DNA of 64,000 nucleotides, taken from assembly GCA_028691795.1 (NCBI GenBank), contig JAQUYQ010000002.1, forward strand, positions 1-64,000, read 5' to 3'. Every line of letters starts with the position of its first letter. Within the stretch, counting starts at the first letter, position 1. Source of the DNA: Herbinix sp. (GTDB taxonomy: Bacteria; Bacillota; Clostridia; Lachnospirales; Lachnospiraceae). Under the pieces are notes generated by a model. The model was not told the origin of the DNA and ran no database searches. It was given only the letters and a program-made list of their open reading frames with translations. The position numbers and the translations under genes are program-made. Shown here piece by piece: positions 60,510 to 64,000 of this stretch.

Positions 60510-61010
60510 TTATCTGCAGGTACTAAACAATGTGCTAAACATTGTTGCATGCCCTAATTCATCAACCATTACCATATAAAAGGTATCTATAATCACCTGG
60601 TCCATAGTGGATAGTTGAACATTGCGATAAAATTCCACAGTTTCTAATTCACCGGTTAATGCCAGCAGCAACCCCTCCTTGTAACAAGGGAAACGAATAG
60701 GAGTAATACAGTAGTCCGGTACTTTATCGGTATAATAACAATAAAGCTTGGTGAATATCTCTATATGTTCCAATTCATCTCGGTAAGCATGTTGTATAAA
60801 ATCTGCATGAAGTTTGTTAGGAGCTTCTTTTAATAAGTGACAGTAGAAATCAGCCGTATTTGCCTCGTCTTCAATTGCCCGATGAATAAAGTGAATTATT
60901 TCATCAAAGGTCTTAGGACCTTTCAGTGGAAGGCTCGGTATTTGAACATTATTACAGAATTTGTTACCAAAATATTTTGAACATTTATCACAATTATGAT
61001 TTTGATACAT
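60510..61010 (-). CDS. Ferritin-like (rubrerythrin-family) diiron protein
   Basis: 166 residues. A Cys-containing N-terminus (HNCDKCSKYFGNKFC) is followed by a four-helix bundle with the ferritin-like ligand pattern: AIEDEANTADFY, YRDELEHIEIF, TGELETVEFYR and VDELGHATMF supply Glu and His in two ExxH sets. No rubredoxin domain follows. Such small proteins in spore-formers may scavenge peroxide or belong to the spore coat; I cannot choose. The start at 61010 has AGGAGG upstream; the longer frame to 61064 runs into the MITE-like element. Confidence 0.8.
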   Translation of the reverse strand: MYQNHNCDKCSKYFGNKFCNNVQIPSLPLKGPKTFDEIIHFIHRAIEDEANTADFYCHLLKEAPNKLHADFIQHAYRDELEHIEIFTKLYCYYTDKVPDYCITPIRFPCYKEGLLLALTGELETVEFYRNVQLSTMDQVIIDTFYMVMVDELGHATMFSTLFSTCR

Positions 61011-61053
61011 AAAAACAACCTCCTTTTTCCAACCAATCATTTTATTAATTAAT

Positions 61054-61245
61054 TGAAACTTCACAGTAGATTGTTATTGAAATGCTTAATAAAATCAGCA
61101 GTTAAGTTAAGTTAAGTGAAGAACCCATCAGTTATGATATTTTCATTCTGCTTCAATTTTAAGTTGGAATTCACTAATGGTTTCATTTTGGCATTACATG
61201 CTGATTTTATAAGCAATGTTCTAGCCTTTGTGCCGCGAAGTTTCA
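61054..61245 (+). repeat. MITE-like element, full-length copy
   Basis: 192 bases bounded by TGAAACTTCACAG and CCGCGAAGTTTCA as terminal inverted repeats. Subterminal GCTTAATAAAATCAGCA and TGCTGATTTTATAAGC are also inverted, so most of the element folds on itself. No coding frame. Other copies: 30446-30583, 31934-32030, 32425-32605, and end fragments at 30341 and 38261. Confidence 0.85.
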
Positions 61246-61782
61246 GTGATTAACGTGTTCTAATATATCTTATGGAAGATGCTGTAGTTTTGTTCTGGAT
61301 TTTATAGTTTTTTAAATTATTATGTCTAAAAATATTTTTATTGATCAGAAAGTAATTCGTGTAGTAAGCCTTACTTAAATATATTTCAGCTAATTTTATC
61401 TAAACTAAAATAAATAATTTTTAGTTAATTTAAACTCTTTATGTAATCTTTTAATTTATGAATATTATCAAATATTTGTATAAACGATGGGAATGTAATC
61501 GATAATATAACTAATAAAATTTATTATTTATTATAAAAACTTTCAGCTAAATCATTTTGATTTTAGTGTGTAAATATGTTTATATAAATGTTTATATGAA
61601 GGTACATATGGAAGATGCTAAAAGATAGAAAAATCAAGAATAAAATGGAAATTATATAGTGTAAAATGCATAAAAATATGGATTTGAAACAGTATAAAGT
61701 AACAAAATGTAAACTTTTAATAAAAACACAATATAAAATAACACAAAAAAGTTTTATGATAATTTAAGAAGGAGTGTAATAA
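61246..61782. other. Very AT-rich upstream region of the LacI-type gene
   Basis: No supported gene. AAGGAG lies 9 bases before the next start codon. No clear operator palindrome was found by eye. Confidence 0.5.
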
Positions 61783-62805
61783 ATGAAACCAAATATAAGG
61801 ATGATCAGTAAGCTTACTGGGTACTCTCCCGCAACCGTATCAAATGCTTTGAACCGTAAAAAAGGTGTTAATAAAGAGACTTCAGATGAAATATTTAAAG
61901 TTGCTAATGAAATTGGGTATTCCAATGAAACAAAAATTTCAAGGATTAGATTTGTAATATATAAGCGAAATGGATCAATTATTGATAATTCACCATTTTT
62001 TAGCAATCTGCTTGAAGGAGTAGAAACAGAATGCAGAGAGTTTGGTTATGAATTAATTATATCTAATCTGGATCGAAGAAGTGATTTTTATGGACAGCGA
62101 CTTGATGAAATTCTTAATGATAGAACAACAGCCGTTATCATGTTGGGAACTGAAGCTATGGATGAAGATTTTGAAAGCTTTTTGAATGCAAAATGTCCGA
62201 TGGTTATTCTAGACAGTTGGAGCACCTCAATGAATTTTAACGGAATTTTGATAAATAATTCGGACTCAGCGAAAAACGCTGTAGAATATTTAATAAAAAA
62301 AGGACACAAAGAAATTGGTTATCTCAAAGGAAAATTTAGAATAAAAGCTTTTAATGCAAGAGCAACTGGATATTCAAGAGCTTTATATAAACATGGAATA
62401 AGTATGAACGATCAGTACATCGTTTCACTTAATACAACGATGGATGGAGCATACAAAGATATGCTTCTCTTCCTTAATCAAAGACCTAAACTGCCAACTG
62501 CATTTTTTGCAGATAATGATATGATTGCACTGGGTGCAATGAAAGCGTTAATTGAAAAGGGCTATCGAATTCCGGAGGATATATCTTTAATCGGATTTGA
62601 TGATTTGGACTCTTGTGAAATATCAACACCAAGACTAACAACAATTAGGGTATTTAAACAAGAGATGGGGCAGTTAGCTGTAAGAAGATTAAAGGATGTA
62701 ATCAGAGATGGTAATGGAATTAAGAGTAAGATCCAGATTTGTACAGAATTTATGGAGCGGGACAGTGTAAAGGACTTGACAAAGAAAACATATGGAGGTA
62801 AATGA
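61783..62805 (+). CDS. LacI/GalR-family transcriptional regulator
   Basis: 340 residues. N-terminal helix-turn-helix and hinge helix (ISKLTGYSPATVSNALNRKKGVNKETSDEIFKVANEIGY, about 7-46), then a periplasmic-binding-protein-like effector domain (NSPFFSNLLEGVETECREFGYELII; PTAFFADNDMIALGAMKALIEKGYRIPEDISLIGFDDLDSCEISTPRLTTI is the usual C-terminal run). It lies directly before a sugar-isomerase-like gene with no gap, so it probably controls that pathway, with fucose, arabinose or a related sugar as effector. That ligand is inferred. Confidence 0.92.
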   Translation: MKPNIRMISKLTGYSPATVSNALNRKKGVNKETSDEIFKVANEIGYSNETKISRIRFVIYKRNGSIIDNSPFFSNLLEGVETECREFGYELIISNLDRRSDFYGQRLDEILNDRTTAVIMLGTEAMDEDFESFLNAKCPMVILDSWSTSMNFNGILINNSDSAKNAVEYLIKKGHKEIGYLKGKFRIKAFNARATGYSRALYKHGISMNDQYIVSLNTTMDGAYKDMLLFLNQRPKLPTAFFADNDMIALGAMKALIEKGYRIPEDISLIGFDDLDSCEISTPRLTTIRVFKQEMGQLAVRRLKDVIRDGNGIKSKIQICTEFMERDSVKDLTKKTYGGK

Positions 62806-62806
62806 A

Positions 62807-64000
62807 ATGGACAAAATTAAAATTGGATTTGCACCAACGAGAAGAAGTATCTTTAGTGCACCCGATGCAATCAAATTTGGTAATTTAACTAGAGATAGAT
62901 TGAATGAATTAGGTATTGAATTTGTTGATATTACTGATATCAATGAAGAAGGCCTTCTCTATAATGATGAAGATATGAAGAAGATTGCCGAGAAATTCAA
63001 GGCAGAAAAAGTTGACGGTTTATTTATTCCTCATTGCAACTTCGGAACCGAATACATCTGTGCAAGACTGGCAAAGGAGTTAAATATTCCCGTATTATTA
63101 TGGGGACCGAGGGATGAACGTCCTGACGAGAATGGTATCCGTTTAAGAGACAGTCAGTGTGGTTTGTTTGCAACGGGCAAGGTTTTAAGAAGATATCAGG
63201 TGCCGTTCACCTACATTACAAATTGCAGATTGACTGATCCGGAATTTGAACGTGGTATTATGAATTTCCTTGCGGTATGTAATGTAGTAAAAACGTTCCG
63301 TAATACAAGAATTTTACAAATTTCAACCAGACCGTTTGATTTCCTTACAACAATGTGTAATGAAGGTGAATTACTTGAGAAGTTCAATGTTCAGTTAGCA
63401 CCGATACCGATGCCGGAGCTTACACAGGCTTTAAGAGCTGCAAAGGAAGAAAAGAATGAAGTAGCAAAGGTTGTAGAATTTATAAAAGAAAACATGAATG
63501 TCCGCATTAAGGAGAATGAACTTGAAAGTGTTGCGGCATTAAAGGTTGCTATGCATGGCTTAGCTAAAAAATATGATTGTAATGCCATTGCAATTCAATG
63601 TTGGAATGCTCTTCAAAGTGAAATTGGAGTTATGCCTTGTGCAGCCAACTCCATAATGAACGATCTTGGAATTCCGGTTGTTTGTGAAACCGATATTCAC
63701 GGAGCTATTACTTCATTATTAGTAGAAGCAGCAGGAATGGGCAAGACCAGATCCTTCTTTGCAGATTGGACAGTACGTCATCCTGACAATGAGAACGGTG
63801 AATTATTACAGCATTGTGGACCATGGCCAATCTCAGTTGCAAGAAGCAAACCAACCCTTGGATATCCATTAGCATTTGAACATCCGGGTGCTGTTGAGGC
63901 AGAAGCAAAGCATGGTGATATTTCCTTGGTCAGATTTGATGGAGATAACGGAGAATATTCGTTGTTATTAGGTAATGCAAAAGCGATTGAGGGACCTTAC
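62807..64000 (+). CDS. L-fucose isomerase-like protein (partial, cut by window end)
   Basis: 398 codons are open to the last base with no stop. It begins MDKIKIGFAPTRRSIFSAPD after GGAGG, one base after the LacI-type stop. L-fucose/L-arabinose isomerase family: the N-terminal Rossmann-like part has DGLFIPHCNFGTEY and LLWGPRDERPD; the catalytic part has CWNALQSEIGVMPCAA and CETDIHGAIT, with Glu and Asp metal-ligand candidates. It likely interconverts an aldose and a ketose in the cytoplasm; the exact sugar cannot be read. Adjacent to its probable regulator. Confidence 0.82.
   Translation, partial: MDKIKIGFAPTRRSIFSAPDAIKFGNLTRDRLNELGIEFVDITDINEEGLLYNDEDMKKIAEKFKAEKVDGLFIPHCNFGTEYICARLAKELNIPVLLWGPRDERPDENGIRLRDSQCGLFATGKVLRRYQVPFTYITNCRLTDPEFERGIMNFLAVCNVVKTFRNTRILQISTRPFDFLTTMCNEGELLEKFNVQLAPIPMPELTQALRAAKEEKNEVAKVVEFIKENMNVRIKENELESVAALKVAMHGLAKKYDCNAIAIQCWNALQSEIGVMPCAANSIMNDLGIPVVCETDIHGAITSLLVEAAGMGKTRSFFADWTVRHPDNENGELLQHCGPWPISVARSKPTLGYPLAFEHPGAVEAEAKHGDISLVRFDGDNGEYSLLLGNAKAIEGPY

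Overview
The window reads as a chromosomal segment of a low-GC, Gram-positive, spore-former-like anaerobe, most likely a Lachnospiraceae member (Clostridium cluster XIVa, near Lachnoclostridium phytofermentans or Anaerocolumna). The support is the gene order uvrC-hprK-glucokinase-murB-rapZ-whiA-HPr-like-dnaE-pfkA, the mcsA-mcsB-clpC-radA cluster, an [FeFe] hydrogenase, S-layer and autolysin surface proteins, strong AGGAGG ribosome binding sites and AT-rich intergenic DNA. The taxon is inferred from gene content and not proven. Most of the window is core chromosome; I see no prophage, no CRISPR array and no complete insertion sequence.

Layout. 0-8 kb: the 5' end of a probable transposase, a methyltransferase, a 39-bp tandem repeat, lspA convergent with and overlapping pyrG (whose leader looks like a transcription attenuator), ftsH and a PHP phosphoesterase. 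8.4-21.3 kb: a DNA repair, carbon-control and cell-wall block (uvrC, hprK, ROK glucokinase, murB, rapZ, whiA, a Crh-like HPr with Glu at position 15), a 1-kb gap holding a probable type I toxin-antitoxin locus, then dnaE and pfkA. 21.7-30.3 kb: ECF sigma factor with a membrane partner, a small acidic membrane protein, a phosphotransferase, a GT4 glycosyltransferase, an Ig-repeat surface protein and a hemerythrin. 30.3-38.2 kb: [FeFe] hydrogenase surrounded by MITE-like repeats, VanZ-like and DUF6142-like membrane proteins, a long M29 aminopeptidase and a two-gene ABC transporter. 38.4-41.5 kb: purM-purN-purD. 41.7-46 kb: two secreted surface proteins sharing a cadherin-like domain. 46-53 kb: a protein-quality-control operon (GntR-type regulator-mcsA-mcsB-clpC), a small unknown gene, radA, an unknown helical protein and tRNA-Trp. 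53.4-60.2 kb: cspA, then an SLH protein in line with a MacAB-like adaptor, ATPase and permease. 60.2-64 kb: a 192-bp palindrome, a ferritin-like protein, a MITE-like element, a LacI regulator and an L-fucose isomerase-like gene cut by the window end.

Working together. hprK, the ROK kinase, the HPr-like protein and pfkA place sensing of glycolytic state beside cell-wall (murB, rapZ) and division (whiA) genes. In the Clp operon the place normally held by CtsR is taken by a YtrA-type GntR regulator whose promoter carries a perfect 12+12 bp palindrome over the -10 box.

The most interesting non-coding signals are that operator, the convergent type I toxin-antitoxin locus, the pyrG leader, three tandem hairpins that each hide a Shine-Dalgarno sequence before a surface-protein gene, and several dispersed repeats, one of which supplies the ribosome binding site and start codon of two unrelated genes.
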